A DNA stretch of 64,000 nt from Caulobacterales bacterium (GCA_016183935.1 JACPDR010000023.1:1-64000), one strand, 5' to 3'; counted from the stretch's first letter, positions 35,156-44,564 are shown. Numbers and translations: made by a program. The notes: generated from the sequence alone by a model not told the origin.

Positions 35156-36405
35156 AGGCCCTCCCCGCGCAGCAACCGGGGCAAGTCGCCCGTCGCGCCG
35201 CCGGCCTCGTGCATGAAGGCGCGGCGCAGGGGGGCGATGCGGTTGACGGCGGCGATGCCGAGGTCGCGCGCCAGACGCACCGGCGCGAGGTCGTTGGAGA
35301 ACAAGCGCACGAAACCGTCGAACCCCGCCGCCAGCGCCGCATTGTCAAAGCGCCGCCAGCGGGCGTAGCGGTCCAGCACCACCTCCGAACCGATGTCCTC
35401 GCCGACACGCAGCGCCTCGACCAGCACCTCGGCCAGCGCGGCCGCATCCTTCAGCCCCATGTTGAGGCCCTGCCCGGCCACCGGATGCACCGCGTGGGCG
35501 GCGTCGCCGATCAGGGCGATGCGCGGCGCGGTCAGCTGCTCGGCCAGCTGCAGCGACAACGGATAGACGAAGCGCGGCCCCACCACCGTGACATCTTCGA
35601 GGAAATCCCCGAACCGCCGCATCAGATGGGCGTGGAAGGCCTCGTCAGACGCCGCCTTCAGCGCCTCGGCCCGCCGCGTCGTCTCGGTCCAGACCAGGCT
35701 GGCGCGCCGTTCGGTCAGCGGCAGGATGGCGAAGGGCCCTGACGGGAGGAAATATTCGTGCGCGACATTGCCATGGTCACGGCCGAGAGACACCGTGGCC
35801 ACGACGCCGCTCTGGCCATAGCTCCAGCCGGTCGTGTCGATGCCGGCCTCGCGCCGCACCCGCGAGCCGCGTCCCTCGGCCCCGACCACCAGCGGCGCCT
35901 CCAGCACCGTCCCGCCTTCCAGCGTTACGGTCGCCCGCCCGGGCCCGGCTTCGACCGAGGCGACCGAGGCCGGGGCCCGCACCTCGATCCCGGCCGCGGT
36001 GATCGCCTCGGCCAGGGCCGAGCGGATCCGCCGGTTCTCGACCATATAGCCGAGCGGCTCGCCGTCGGTGCGGTCGCCGATTTCGTCGGCGTCGAAGCGC
36101 AGGAAGGCGGATGAGGCCGACGGCGAGGCCGCGCCCGGCCGCCGTCCGTCGGTGACCAGGATCCGGTCCATGCGGCAGGCGTGCGGCCGCAGCGCCGCGC
36201 CGACGCCCAGCGCGTCCAGCATGCGGAAGGTCGAGAAGGCGATCGCGGTCGAGCGCCCGTCGAAGGTCGGGGCCAGCTGGGCCGAGAAGGGCTGGGGGTC
36301 GACCAGCACCGCCTTCAGCCCGCCCTGGGCGGCGGCGAGGGCGAAGGTCGCCCCCGCCATGCCGGCTCCGGCGATGATGACGTCGTGGCGGTCGGTCTGG
36401 CTCAT
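35152..36405 (-). CDS. UbiH/UbiF-family FAD-dependent hydroxylase
   Basis: A 417-residue flavin monooxygenase of the ubiquinone-hydroxylase group. The FAD Rossmann motif IAGAGMAGATFALAAAQGG is at 11-29; the second FAD motif (LIGDAAHAVHPVAGQGLNMG near 292-311) is diagnostic of UbiH/UbiF/COQ6 proteins; VVGAEGRGSRVRREAGI near 175 is the DG-type segment. It presumably hydroxylates the ubiquinone ring, but the exact position cannot be given. ATG at 36405 is chosen; a longer frame has no family similarity. Divergent from ftsK. Confidence 0.9.
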   Translation of the reverse strand: MSQTDRHDVIIAGAGMAGATFALAAAQGGLKAVLVDPQPFSAQLAPTFDGRSTAIAFSTFRMLDALGVGAALRPHACRMDRILVTDGRRPGAASPSASSAFLRFDADEIGDRTDGEPLGYMVENRRIRSALAEAITAAGIEVRAPASVASVEAGPGRATVTLEGGTVLEAPLVVGAEGRGSRVRREAGIDTTGWSYGQSGVVATVSLGRDHGNVAHEYFLPSGPFAILPLTERRASLVWTETTRRAEALKAASDEAFHAHLMRRFGDFLEDVTVVGPRFVYPLSLQLAEQLTAPRIALIGDAAHAVHPVAGQGLNMGLKDAAALAEVLVEALRVGEDIGSEVVLDRYARWRRFDNAALAAGFDGFVRLFSNDLAPVRLARDLGIAAVNRIAPLRRAFMHEAGGATGDLPRLLRGEGL

Positions 36406-36495
36406 GGGCCGGTTGTAGCGCTGGACGGCCGGAAGGTCCAGTGCGGCAGGAGGCATCAGGCATGGTGGGCGGCGACTGATCCCTCGCCCGTAAAG

Positions 36496-36511
36496 TAAAC
36501 AGCCCCTTAAC
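36496..36511 (+). promoter_or_regulatory. CtrA-like binding site upstream of ftsK
   Basis: TAAA-CAGCCCC-TTAAC at 36496-36511 differs by one base from the CtrA full site TTAA-N7-TTAAC. It is 52 nt upstream of the ftsK ATG, a plausible promoter position for a cell-division gene in Caulobacterales. Confidence 0.4.
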
Positions 36512-36562
36512 CCTGCCCGGGCGACAACCGCCCCAGTACCGTCGCCCGGAGTCCGCCGCCGC

Positions 36563-38926
36563 ATGTCCGCCGCTTTCGCTCTCGGCCACCGCGCCTTCGA
36601 CAGCGCCCGCATCCTGTGGGCCGCGCCGTTCGCGGTGCGCGTCCGGGGCGTGCTGCAGGCCGTGCTGGCGGCCCTGCTGCTGACGGCCCTGATCTCGTGG
36701 AACCCGGCCGACCCCAGCCTCAACGCCGCCTCGTCCGCCCCGCCGACCAATTGGCTGGGCCTGAACGGCGCGATGTTCGCGGACCTGTTCATGCAGTCGC
36801 TGGGTCTCGCCGCCTGGCCCGCCGCCCTGCTGCTGATCGCTTTCGGCCTCGCCGGCGCGATTGGCGACGCCATGCAGCAGCGGCTCAAGCCGACGACCCC
36901 GAAGGCCCTATCCGCGACGGCCGGCGTTCTGGCGCTGTCGGCGGCCCTGTCGGCGCTGGCCGCGCCGGCCGCCTGGCCGCTGGCGACGGGACTCGGCGGC
37001 CTCTGGGGCGACGCCCTCGTCGGCCTCGTGCGCATGGCCTTCGCGGCGCTGCGCCTGCCGGGCGCCGCCATCGGCGCCGCGGTGCTGTTCCTTCCCCTGG
37101 CCCTGTGGGGCATCGGCTACGCCATCGGCCTGCGCTTCTCCGATCTGGGCGAAGGCCTCGACTGGGCCCGCGGCGGCCGGTCGTCCGCGCCGCCGTCCGG
37201 GTCCGGTGAACGCTCCCGCGCCGCCAGGACTGCGCCCCGTCCCCGCCCGGCCCCGGAGCCGGAGGACTATCCGGCGGTCAGCCTCGACGCCGACGCCGGA
37301 CCGCCCTGGCAGGAGCCGGTCCCGGCCCGCGGCGCGCCCGAGCCCAAGGTCGCCGCCGCCAAGGCCCCCAAGGCCTCGCGCCGCGAGATCGACGACAGCC
37401 AGGCCGCCTTCGACTTCGCCCGTCCCTCGACCGGTTTCGACCTGCCCCCGCTGGGCATGCTGACCAAGCCGGTCAAGCGCGTCGCCTCGGTCGACGAGGA
37501 GGCGCTGAAGCAGAACGCCAAGATGCTCGAGGGCGTGCTGCAGGAATTCGGCGTGCGCGGCGTCATCGACCAGATCCGCCCCGGACCGGTCGTCACCCTG
37601 TACGAGCTGGTCCCCGCGCCCGGCGTCAAGCACGGCCGCGTCGTGGCCCTCAGCGACGACATCGCCCGCTCGATGAGCGCCCGCGCCTGCCGCATCAGCG
37701 TCGTTCCCGGCCGCAACGCCATCGGCATCGAATTGCCCAACGCCAGGCGTGAGACGGTCTATCTGCGCGATCTGCTGGCCTCGACCGAATACGACAAGCC
37801 GGCCCACCTGCTGCCGCTGGCGCTGGGCGAGACCATCGGCGGCGAGCCCTATGTCGCCGACCTGGCGCGCATGCCCCACCTGCTGATCGCCGGCACCACC
37901 GGCTCGGGCAAGTCGGTCGGCGTCAACGCCATGATCCTGTCGATCCTCTACCGGCACAGCCCGGCCGAGTGCCGTTTCATCATGATCGACCCGAAGATGC
38001 TGGAGCTGTCGGTCTACGACGGCATCCCGCACCTGCTGGCCCCGGTGGTCACCGACCCGAAGAAGGCCGTGGTCGCGCTGAAGTGGACGGTGCGCGAGAT
38101 GGAGGACCGCTATCGCCGCATGTCCAAGCTGGGGGTGCGCAACATCGCCAGCTACAACGAGCGCGCCCGCGAGGCCCAGGCCAAGGGCGAGCATTTCGAG
38201 CGCACCGTCCAGACCGGCTTCGACGACCAGGGCCGCCCGGTCTACGAATCCGAGAAGATCCGCCCCGAACCCATGCCCTACCTGGTCGTGGTCATGGACG
38301 AGATGGCCGACCTGATGCTGGTCGCCGGCAAGGACGTCGAGGGCGCCGTGCAGCGCCTGGCCCAGATGGCCCGCGCCGCCGGCATCCACCTGATCATGGC
38401 CACCCAGCGCCCCTCGGTCGACGTCATCACCGGCACCATCAAGGCCAATTTCCCGACCCGGATCAGCTTCCAGGTCACCTCCAAGATCGACAGCCGCACC
38501 ATTCTCGGCGAGCAGGGCGGCGAGCAGCTGCTCGGCCAGGGCGACATGCTCTACATGGCCGGCGGCGGCCGCATCACCCGCCTGCACGGACCGTTCGTGA
38601 CCGACCAGGAAGTCGACGAGGTCTGCAAACACCTGCGCTCGCAGGCCGAGCCGGACTACCTCGACCTGATCACCGACGATCCGGACGGGGACGGGGACGC
38701 CGCCGGTTTCGACGACGGCGGCGGCTCGGGCGACGATCTCTACGACCGGGCCGTGGCCGTGGTGACCCGCGACCGCAAGGCCTCGACCAGCTACATCCAG
38801 CGCCGCCTGCAGATCGGCTACAACCGCGCCGCCTCCCTGATCGAGCGGATGGAGCAGGAGGGCGTGGTCAGTCCCGCCAACCACGCCGGCAAGCGCGACA
38901 TCCTCGCCGGTCCGCCGCCGATGTAG
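36563..38926 (+). CDS. ftsK: DNA translocase FtsK
   Basis: Septum-anchored ATPase that pumps chromosome ends and directs dimer resolution. 787 residues: an N-terminal membrane domain with four helices (about 29-48, 72-96, 114-140, 158-188), an Ala/Pro-rich linker (200-280), and the RecA-like motor with Walker [20 protein letters not shown] near 443 and Walker [14 protein letters not shown] near 573. [20 protein letters not shown] near 612 is typical. The C-terminal gamma domain ([20 protein letters not shown] near 733) would read KOPS sequences. Followed by lolA and xth. Confidence 0.97.
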   Translation: MSAAFALGHRAFDSARILWAAPFAVRVRGVLQAVLAALLLTALISWNPADPSLNAASSAPPTNWLGLNGAMFADLFMQSLGLAAWPAALLLIAFGLAGAIGDAMQQRLKPTTPKALSATAGVLALSAALSALAAPAAWPLATGLGGLWGDALVGLVRMAFAALRLPGAAIGAAVLFLPLALWGIGYAIGLRFSDLGEGLDWARGGRSSAPPSGSGERSRAARTAPRPRPAPEPEDYPAVSLDADAGPPWQEPVPARGAPEPKVAAAKAPKASRREIDDSQAAFDFARPSTGFDLPPLGMLTKPVKRVASVDEEALKQNAKMLEGVLQEFGVRGVIDQIRPGPVVTLYELVPAPGVKHGRVVALSDDIARSMSARACRISVVPGRNAIGIELPNARRETVYLRDLLASTEYDKPAHLLPLALGETIGGEPYVADLARMPHLLIAGTTGSGKSVGVNAMILSILYRHSPAECRFIMIDPKMLELSVYDGIPHLLAPVVTDPKKAVVALKWTVREMEDRYRRMSKLGVRNIASYNERAREAQAKGEHFERTVQTGFDDQGRPVYESEKIRPEPMPYLVVVMDEMADLMLVAGKDVEGAVQRLAQMARAAGIHLIMATQRPSVDVITGTIKANFPTRISFQVTSKIDSRTILGEQGGEQLLGQGDMLYMAGGGRITRLHGPFVTDQEVDEVCKHLRSQAEPDYLDLITDDPDGDGDAAGFDDGGGSGDDLYDRAVAVVTRDRKASTSYIQRRLQIGYNRAASLIERMEQEGVVSPANHAGKRDILAGPPPM

Positions 38927-39101
38927 GCTCGAAGCGGCAACGGACGGGGGCGCGTCGCGTTAGGAAGGGCCGCCGCCGGTTGCGCGATGCTGAACAGGGC
39001 TTCATCGGAGCGCCTGAATATGGTCAGGCTGAGGTCACGCCCCCGCCAGACCCGTTCCGCAAGACGGCAGACTCCAACCATCCCGAACGGGAGAAGACAC
39101 C

Positions 39102-39734
39102 ATGACCGTCTCACGCCGCGCCTTCGCGCTCGGATCCGCCGCCCTCGCCGCCGTCGCGGCGCTGCCGGCCCACGCCCAGTCCGGCCTGTCCGCCGAGGAC
39201 CGCGCCGTCCTGGCCCGGGCCCAGACCTATCTGCAGGGCCTGACCTCGGCCCAGGGGACCTTCGTCGAGACCTCGGGCGCCCAGCGCCGCGAAGGCCGCT
39301 TCTACCTGCAGCGTCCCGGCAAGATGCGCTTCGAATACACCAACCCGGCCGGCCTGCTGGTCGTGTCGGACGGCTCGAACGTGAAGCGCTACGACCCGCG
39401 CCTGAACGTCTTCCGCCAGGTGCCGCTGAGCCAGACGCCGCTGTCGACCTTCCTCGCCCGCACCGTCCGGCTGGACCAGGGCGTCCGTATCGACCGCGTC
39501 ACCCGCATGGACTCCGGCGCCTTCGCCATCACCGCCCGCGATCGCAACCGGCCCAACGACGGTTCCGTGGTCCTCGCCTTCGCCGGCGACCCGATCCGTC
39601 TGCAGGAATGGACCATCGTCGACGCCCAGGGCGGCCGGACCCGCACCCAGCTGACCACCTTGCGTCCGGCCTCGGGCCTGTCGCCGAGCCTGTTCCAGCT
39701 GCGCGATCCGACCCGTCGCCCCCGCCGCAACTGA
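39102..39734 (+). CDS. lolA: Outer-membrane lipoprotein carrier LolA
   Basis: Periplasmic chaperone that carries lipoproteins from LolCDE to LolB. 210 residues with a signal peptide (cleavage near AHAQSG, residue 25; a Ser-Arg-Arg N-terminus is present). AQGTFVETSGAQRREGRFYL near 51-70 and KMRFEYTNPAGLLVVSDGSN near 75-94 are LolA/DUF2092-type segments; VQEWTIVDAQGG-like strand LQEWTIVDAQGGRTRTQL lies near 168. Downstream of ftsK, an order I recall in alphaproteobacteria. RBS GGGAGAAG precedes the ATG. Confidence 0.93.
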   Translation: MTVSRRAFALGSAALAAVAALPAHAQSGLSAEDRAVLARAQTYLQGLTSAQGTFVETSGAQRREGRFYLQRPGKMRFEYTNPAGLLVVSDGSNVKRYDPRLNVFRQVPLSQTPLSTFLARTVRLDQGVRIDRVTRMDSGAFAITARDRNRPNDGSVVLAFAGDPIRLQEWTIVDAQGGRTRTQLTTLRPASGLSPSLFQLRDPTRRPRRN

Positions 39735-39779
39735 TTCCCCTGACGCACGAAATCGTCGCCGCGGACCGGCTCGTTTGAC

Positions 39780-39808
39780 TTGACATTTTTTGTCGGGCGT
39801 GTTGTTTT
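39780..39808 (+). promoter_or_regulatory. Candidate sigma-70 promoter
   Basis: A perfect TTGACA (39780-39785) lies 17 nt before TGTTTT (39803-39808). It is the strongest promoter-like sequence noticed in the window and stands in an unusually AT-rich patch just after lolA. Its transcript would run into the hairpin at 39888, before xth. Confidence 0.5.
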
Positions 39809-39814
39809 GGCCAC

Positions 39815-39917
39815 AGATCGGCGGGAGCCGGTCTGACCCGCTACGGATTTCATCCCCTTCCCGGCGGCGAGAGAGACGAACCTTGAAACGCCCGGCCCGC
39901 AACGGCCGGGCGTCTCT
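39815..39917 (+). ncRNA. Candidate small RNA between lolA and xth
   Basis: The stretch between a promoter-like site (39780-39808) and a terminator-like hairpin (39888-39913, then CTCTTTA) would give a transcript of about 100 nt. It contains an internal CCCCTTCCCGGCGGCGAGAG segment but no convincing ORF. It does not resemble 6S, SRP or tmRNA to me. An alternative is simply a lolA terminator and an xth promoter arrangement, though the promoter lies upstream of the hairpin, which fits a small RNA better. Confidence 0.35.
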
Positions 39918-39920
39918 TTA
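39888..39920 (+). terminator. Strong stem-loop, probable intrinsic terminator
   Basis: ACGCCCGGCC (39888-39897) pairs perfectly with GGCCGGGCGT (39904-39913) around a 6-nt loop, followed by CTCTTTA. It would end the ftsK-lolA transcript and/or the candidate small RNA. Confidence 0.8.
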
Positions 39921-39966
39921 TCCGGAACCCGTGGGCCGCGGCGGCGGCGACTGCTAGACCCCCTCC

Positions 39967-40761
39967 ATGCTTCGCATCGCCACCTGGAACATCAACTCCG
40001 TCCGCCTGCGCGTCGATCAGGTCGCCCGCTTCGTCGCCGAAAGCGGAACCGACGTCCTGTGCCTGCAGGAGATCAAATGCCTCGAGGACCAGTTCCCCCG
40101 GGCCGCGTTCGAGGCCATGGGCCTGCCCCATCTGAAGATCGGCGGCCAGAAGGGCTGGCACGGCGTCGCCATCGCCAGCCGCAAGCCGATCGGCGAGGCC
40201 CCGAAGCTCGACGTCTGCCGCGAGGGCCACGCCCGCTGCGTGGCCGTCACCGTCGACGGCGTCGAGATCCAGAATTTCTACATCCCCGCCGGCGGCGACA
40301 CGCCCGACCGCAAGCTGAACCCCAAGTTCGACCACAAGCTGGACTTCTACGAGCGGCTGACCGCCGAGATGGCCGTTCGCGACCGCCAGCGGCCACTGGT
40401 CCTCGCCGGCGACTTCAACATCGCGCCGGGCGAGAACGACGTCTGGAACCACCGCTACATGTCCAAGATCGTCAGCCACACCCCGCTTGAGGTCGAGACC
40501 CTGCGCCGGCTGCAGGCGGCCGGCGGCTTCGCCGACGTGGTTCGCGACCAGATACCCGAACCGACCAAGCTGGCCAGCTGGTGGAGCTACCGCGCCGCCG
40601 ACTTCCGCAAGTCCAACCGGGGCCTGCGCCTCGACCACCTGTGGACCTCCCCCGGCCTGACTCCCGCCGTCGTCCCGGCCAGCGCCCGCATCCATGACAC
40701 CGTCCGCGAGTGGATCCAGCCCAGCGACCACGCCCCGGTGACCATGGATCTCGACGTCTAG
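39967..40761 (+). CDS. xth: Exodeoxyribonuclease III
   Basis: AP endonuclease and 3'-5' exonuclease of base excision repair. 264 residues with the exonuclease/endonuclease/phosphatase fold: RIATWNINSVRLR at 3-15, LCLQEIKCLEDQFP near 33-46 (metal-binding Glu), YIPAGGDTPDRKLNPKF near 103, LVLAGDFNIAPGENDVWN near 139-156, LRLDHLWTSP near 221, and the C-terminal catalytic His in QPSDHAPVTMDL. Third gene of the ftsK-lolA-xth order; stop overlaps the convergent transporter stop in CTAG. Confidence 0.96.
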   Translation: MLRIATWNINSVRLRVDQVARFVAESGTDVLCLQEIKCLEDQFPRAAFEAMGLPHLKIGGQKGWHGVAIASRKPIGEAPKLDVCREGHARCVAVTVDGVEIQNFYIPAGGDTPDRKLNPKFDHKLDFYERLTAEMAVRDRQRPLVLAGDFNIAPGENDVWNHRYMSKIVSHTPLEVETLRRLQAAGGFADVVRDQIPEPTKLASWWSYRAADFRKSNRGLRLDHLWTSPGLTPAVVPASARIHDTVREWIQPSDHAPVTMDLDV

Positions 40762-42167
40762 AACGGGAAGAAGATCGGGATGGCGACCATCGCCGCCACC
40801 CAGGTGACCAGGTTCAGCGGCAGGCCGACCCGGACGAAGTCCATGTAGCTGTAGCCGCCCATCTGGAAGACGAGGACGTTGGTCTGGTAGCCGAACGGGG
40901 TCGCGAAGGCGGCGGAGGCGGCCATCATCACCCCGACCAGGAACGGCCGCGGATCGACCCCGAAGCTCTCCGCCAGGGCCACGGCGATGGGGGTGATCAG
41001 CACCGCGACCGTGGCGTTGGACAACAGCTCGGTGGCGAACAGGGTGACGCCGTAGAGGATGATCAGGCCGACCAGCGGGCCGAACGGCCGCAGCACCTCG
41101 ATCAGAACGCCGGCCCCGGCCGCGGCCAGCCCGGTGACCTCGATGGCGATCCCGACCACCACCATGCCGGCGATCAGCAGCAGGATTTCTGGCCTCAGCC
41201 CGGCGTAGGCCTCTTCGGGCGTGATCACCTTGAGCAGGATCAGGGCGACCGCCCCCGCGAAGGCCGAAGCGGCGATGGGGGCCCAGCCCAGTCCCGCGGC
41301 CGCCACAACGATGATGAAGACCCCGAGCGCGATCAGCGAGCGGCGCAGGTCGAACGGCCGGTCGGCCGCCCCGAACAGGGCCACGTCGCCCAGGTGGGCG
41401 TCCCCCGACCCGTCGTCGTTGGTTCGCGCCTCGCCCAGGCGCGGCAGTCCGAACGGGAACCGCCGCCGGTTCCGGGCGGCGCGTTCCGCCTCCGCCTCGC
41501 GGCGCGCCTCCGCCAGTTCGGCCAGCCGGGCCTGTTCGGCCTCGTCCGCCGCCACGCTGCGGCCCAGCTGGCGCGCCCCGACGAAGAACAGCCACAGGCC
41601 GCCGGTGACGGCGATGCACAGGCCGACCGGGGTGATCTCGAACAGGCTGAACACCGGCTGGCCCGCGTTGCGGGCCATGTCGTTGACCAGCAGGTTGGTC
41701 GAGGTGCCGATCAGGGTCAGCAGCCCGCCCAGAACGGTGACGTGGCTGAGGGGCATCAGGAAGCGTTTGGGCGACAGCTTCAGCGACTGGGCCACGTCCC
41801 GGATCACCGGCGCGGCCAGCACCACCACCGGCGTGTTGTTCAGGAAGCCGCCCAGCGAACCGCACATCCCGATCACCGCCCACACCCCGAGCGCTCCGAC
41901 CCGCGAGGCCAGCTTCGTCGCCTGGCGGATCATCAGGCCGAGCAGGCCGGACAGCTCGATGGCGTAGGCGATGACGAAGAGGCCGGCGAGGGCGATGACG
42001 GCCGGACTGGCGAAGGCGCCCTGCACCTCGATCGGACGCACCACGCCCAGCAGCAGCAGGGCGGCGGCCCCGGTCAGGGCCACGACGTCGGCGCGAACCC
42101 GGCCGTGGATCAGCACGCCGACCACGGCCACGAGCACGAGCAGAGCCGCGATCTGATCGAAGGTCAT
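40758..42167 (-). CDS. SLC13/DASS-type ion transporter (permease)
   Basis: A 469-residue inner-membrane transporter of the SLC13/ArsB superfamily. About 11 hydrophobic segments. Hallmarks are FLNNTPVVVLAAPVI near 109-123 with SHVTVLGGLLTLIGTSTNLL near 141-160, and the second half-repeat ELLSNATVAVLITPIAVALA near 377-396 with AFATPFGYQTN near 416. Many relatives have regulatory TrkA-C domains in the centre; here there is only a charged linker of about 55 residues (near 200-255). Substrate (sulfate, dicarboxylate or other anion) cannot be told. Confidence 0.88.
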   Translation of the reverse strand: MTFDQIAALLVLVAVVGVLIHGRVRADVVALTGAAALLLLGVVRPIEVQGAFASPAVIALAGLFVIAYAIELSGLLGLMIRQATKLASRVGALGVWAVIGMCGSLGGFLNNTPVVVLAAPVIRDVAQSLKLSPKRFLMPLSHVTVLGGLLTLIGTSTNLLVNDMARNAGQPVFSLFEITPVGLCIAVTGGLWLFFVGARQLGRSVAADEAEQARLAELAEARREAEAERAARNRRRFPFGLPRLGEARTNDDGSGDAHLGDVALFGAADRPFDLRRSLIALGVFIIVVAAAGLGWAPIAASAFAGAVALILLKVITPEEAYAGLRPEILLLIAGMVVVGIAIEVTGLAAAGAGVLIEVLRPFGPLVGLIILYGVTLFATELLSNATVAVLITPIAVALAESFGVDPRPFLVGVMMAASAAFATPFGYQTNVLVFQMGGYSYMDFVRVGLPLNLVTWVAAMVAIPIFFPF

Positions 42168-42255
42168 GGGCTCTGCTGCCTCCCCCGCCCGGGTCGGGTC
42201 AACCTTTTACGGCCGGCCGTCCCCAATTCAGCGAACGGCGTGCTAGGCTGGTTCC

Positions 42256-43095
42256 ATGCTGAATCCGGTCATGTCTGTTCGCCTGCCGGTCGTCGCGGCG
42301 GCGGCGGTCGGCCTTCTGCTGGCCTCCTGCGACAGGGACGCCGAGCCTGTCGCGCCGGCGCCGGCGCCGGTCGGGCCCGCCGTCAGCGGCCCGGCGACGC
42401 CGCCGATCAATACGGCGCTGGATCGGCGCGAATTGCTCTCGGCCGTAGCCCTGGCGGCGTCGAACTACGCCGCGGGCGCCACCGCCACGACGGCGAATTC
42501 ACTGGTCGGCCGTCAATTCGACATCCGCCTGGCCTTCGGCTGCGAGGGCGCCGAGGCGTCTCCCGCCGACGGGGCCGGCGACGGGCTGGCGCGCTGGTCG
42601 TGGGGGCCGGACCGCGAGACCATCCGCCTGGGCCTGACCCCCGGCGACTGGGCCCGCTCGGCGCTGATCGCCGGCGCCGGCCAGGACCGGTGGGAGGCCG
42701 TCGAGGGCTTCTGGGTCGCCCGCCCGTGGATGGCCGCCGACGGGTGCCCGTCGATCCGGGCCGATCCGCTGGCCAGCGGCCCGATCGCGCCGTCGCCGCC
42801 GACGGTCGGACTGGCGGCGGTGTTCGAGACCGGCGGATCCCGCCTCGGCCGCCGCAACGGCCGCGCCTACACGCATACGATCCGTCAGGCGGGCGACGCG
42901 CCGCTGATCGCCCTGGACGCCGGTTACCGGGTTCGCCTGCAGGGTCGGGTCGCGGCCTTCCCCGACGGACGGGCCATCCGCTGCCGCGCCGCCAACCCCA
43001 ACCAGCGCCCCGTTTGCGTGGCGGCGGTCCAGCTCGACCGCGTCGCCTTCGAGACGCCGACCGGCGAGACCCTCAGCGAGTGGCGCACGGGCTGA
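42256..43095 (+). CDS. Lipoprotein, function unknown
   Basis: A 279-residue predicted lipoprotein: signal peptide with lipobox LLASC (Cys near residue 25), a Pro/Ala-rich spacer, then a globular part with several cysteines (FGCEGAEAS, ADGCPSIRAD, AIRCRAANPNQRPVCVAAVQ) that could form disulfides in the periplasm. No known family is recognised. Start at the first ATG; an ATG five codons on (42271) gives a more usual signal peptide. It abuts the convergent cenR stop with no gap. Confidence 0.75.
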   Translation: MLNPVMSVRLPVVAAAAVGLLLASCDRDAEPVAPAPAPVGPAVSGPATPPINTALDRRELLSAVALAASNYAAGATATTANSLVGRQFDIRLAFGCEGAEASPADGAGDGLARWSWGPDRETIRLGLTPGDWARSALIAGAGQDRWEAVEGFWVARPWMAADGCPSIRADPLASGPIAPSPPTVGLAAVFETGGSRLGRRNGRAYTHTIRQAGDAPLIALDAGYRVRLQGRVAAFPDGRAIRCRAANPNQRPVCVAAVQLDRVAFETPTGETLSEWRTG

Positions 43096-43782
43096 TTACG
43101 GTTGCAGCCGGTAGCCGCCTGCGTCGGTCAGCAGCAGCCGGGCCTGACCCGGCTCGGGCTCGATCTTCTGGCGCAGCCGGTAGATGTGGGTTTCCAGCGT
43201 GTGGGTGGTGACCCCGGCGTTGTAGCCCCAGACCTCGGTCAGCAGCTCCTCGCGCGACACCGCCTTGGCCCCGGCGCGATACAGGTACTTGAGGATGCTG
43301 GTTTCCTTCTCGGTCAGCCGCACCTTGCGGCCCTTGTCGTCGATCAGGACCTTGGCGGCGGGCCGGAACTCGTACGGGCCCACCCGGAACACCGCGTCCT
43401 CGGACTGTTCGTGGCTGCGCAGGTGGGCGCGGATGCGCGCCAGCAGCACCGCGAAGCGGAAGGGCTTGGTGACATAGTCGTTGGCCCCCGACTCCAGCCC
43501 CAGCACGGTGTCGGCGTCCGAGGCCTGGCCGGTCAGCATGATGATCGGGGTCGAGACGCCGTCCTTGCGCAGCAGCCGGCAGGCCTCGCGCCCGTCCATG
43601 TCGGGCAGGTCGACATCGAGCAGAATCAGGTCGGCGCGGGTTTCGCGTCCCAGCTTGACGCCCTCGGCGGCCGTCGCGGCCTGCACCGGCCGGAAGGCTT
43701 CATGCAGGGCCAGCTGTTCGGCCAGCGCCTCGCGCAGGTCGTCGTCGTCGTCGATGATCAGGATGGTCTTGGGCGTGGGCAT
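43096..43782 (-). CDS. cenR: OmpR-family response regulator, CenR-like
   Basis: A 228-residue two-component response regulator. Receiver domain with ILIIDDDDDLREAL near the N-terminus, phosphoryl-acceptor Asp in LILLDVDLPDMDGREACRLL (near 51-70), Thr in MLTGQASD and Lys in YVTKPFRF. A winged-helix DNA-binding domain follows from about 125 with VRLTEKETSILKYLYRAG and GVTTHTLETHIYRLRQKIEP. The EDAVFRVGPYEFRP linker and this C-terminus match what I recall of CenR, an essential envelope regulator in Caulobacter. No histidine kinase is next to it. ATG at 43782 follows from the receiver start; the longer frame is not supported. Confidence 0.82.
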   Translation of the reverse strand: MPTPKTILIIDDDDDLREALAEQLALHEAFRPVQAATAAEGVKLGRETRADLILLDVDLPDMDGREACRLLRKDGVSTPIIMLTGQASDADTVLGLESGANDYVTKPFRFAVLLARIRAHLRSHEQSEDAVFRVGPYEFRPAAKVLIDDKGRKVRLTEKETSILKYLYRAGAKAVSREELLTEVWGYNAGVTTHTLETHIYRLRQKIEPEPGQARLLLTDAGGYRLQP

Positions 43783-43844
43783 GGGTACCAGAATGGCGAG
43801 CGTCGGCCGTTCCGCCAAGGGTTGGACCTCAAGCGGGACGGTTT

Positions 43845-44564
43845 TCAGTCAATAGAGGGCGTTTCGACGCGGTTTCGTTCCCCGAACAGCGCCGATCCGA
43901 TCCGCACATGGGTCGCGCCGAAGCGGATCGCGGTCTCGTAGTCCCCGCTCATTCCCATCGACAGCGTCCCCAGCCCGTTGCGGCGGGCGATCTTGCGCAG
44001 CAGGGCGAAATGCGGCCCCGCCGCCTCGTCCGCGGGCGGAATGCACATCAATCCTTCGACCGCCAGGCCTCTGCCCCGGGCGTACGCCACCAGGGCGTCG
44101 GCGTCCCCGGGCAGGACCCCGGCCTTCTGCGGTTCGGCCCCGGTATTGACCTGCACCAGCACCCGGACCGTTCGCCCGGACTTTCCGGCGGCGGCGGCGA
44201 GGGCGTCGGCCAGCTTCGGCCGGTCGAGGGTCTCGATGACGTCGAACAGGGCCGCCGCATCGGCGGCCTTGTTGGTCTGCAGCGGGCCGATCAGGCGCAG
44301 CTCCAGGTCAGCAACGGCCGGACGAAGCGCGCTCCAGTGCGCCTGGGCCTCCTGCACCCGGTTCTCGCCGAACACCCGCTGGCCCGTGGCGAGCGCGGAC
44401 GCGAGGGCCTCCGGCGACTGGGTCTTGGTCACGGCGGTCAGGACGACCCCGGCCGGATTTCGCCCGGCCGCGCGGCAGGCGTCGGCGATGCGACGGCGCA
44501 CCGTCTCGAAACGCCCGGCGACGGTGCTGGACGTCTGGGCGGGATCGGGAGAAGAGGAGGCCAT
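43845..44564 (-). CDS. YggS/PLPBP-family pyridoxal phosphate homeostasis protein
   Basis: A 239-residue PLP-binding protein, alanine-racemase N-terminal fold, involved in PLP homeostasis. The PLP lysine is in VVLTAVTKTQSPEALASAL (near 40-58); FGENRVQEAQAHW near 70, LRLIGPLQTNKAADA near 91, VLVQVNTGAEPQKAGV near 134, and LSMGMSGDYETAIRFGATHV near 205-224 are the family blocks. The ATG at 44564 shares the tetranucleotide CATG with the divergent ThiE/TenI start. No other start nearby gives a normal N-terminus. Confidence 0.93.
   Translation of the reverse strand: MASSSPDPAQTSSTVAGRFETVRRRIADACRAAGRNPAGVVLTAVTKTQSPEALASALATGQRVFGENRVQEAQAHWSALRPAVADLELRLIGPLQTNKAADAAALFDVIETLDRPKLADALAAAAGKSGRTVRVLVQVNTGAEPQKAGVLPGDADALVAYARGRGLAVEGLMCIPPADEAAGPHFALLRKIARRNGLGTLSMGMSGDYETAIRFGATHVRIGSALFGERNRVETPSID

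Noticed and set aside
36406-37113. Upstream extension of the UbiH-like frame over ftsK
   Set aside because: Ser/Ala/Arg-rich shadow of ftsK; the FAD motif sits at the normal distance from ATG 36405.
39780-39920. 6S RNA, SRP RNA or tmRNA in the lolA-xth gap
   Set aside because: Too short for 6S and lacks the conserved SRP loop and the tmRNA tRNA-like ends; left as an unnamed candidate.
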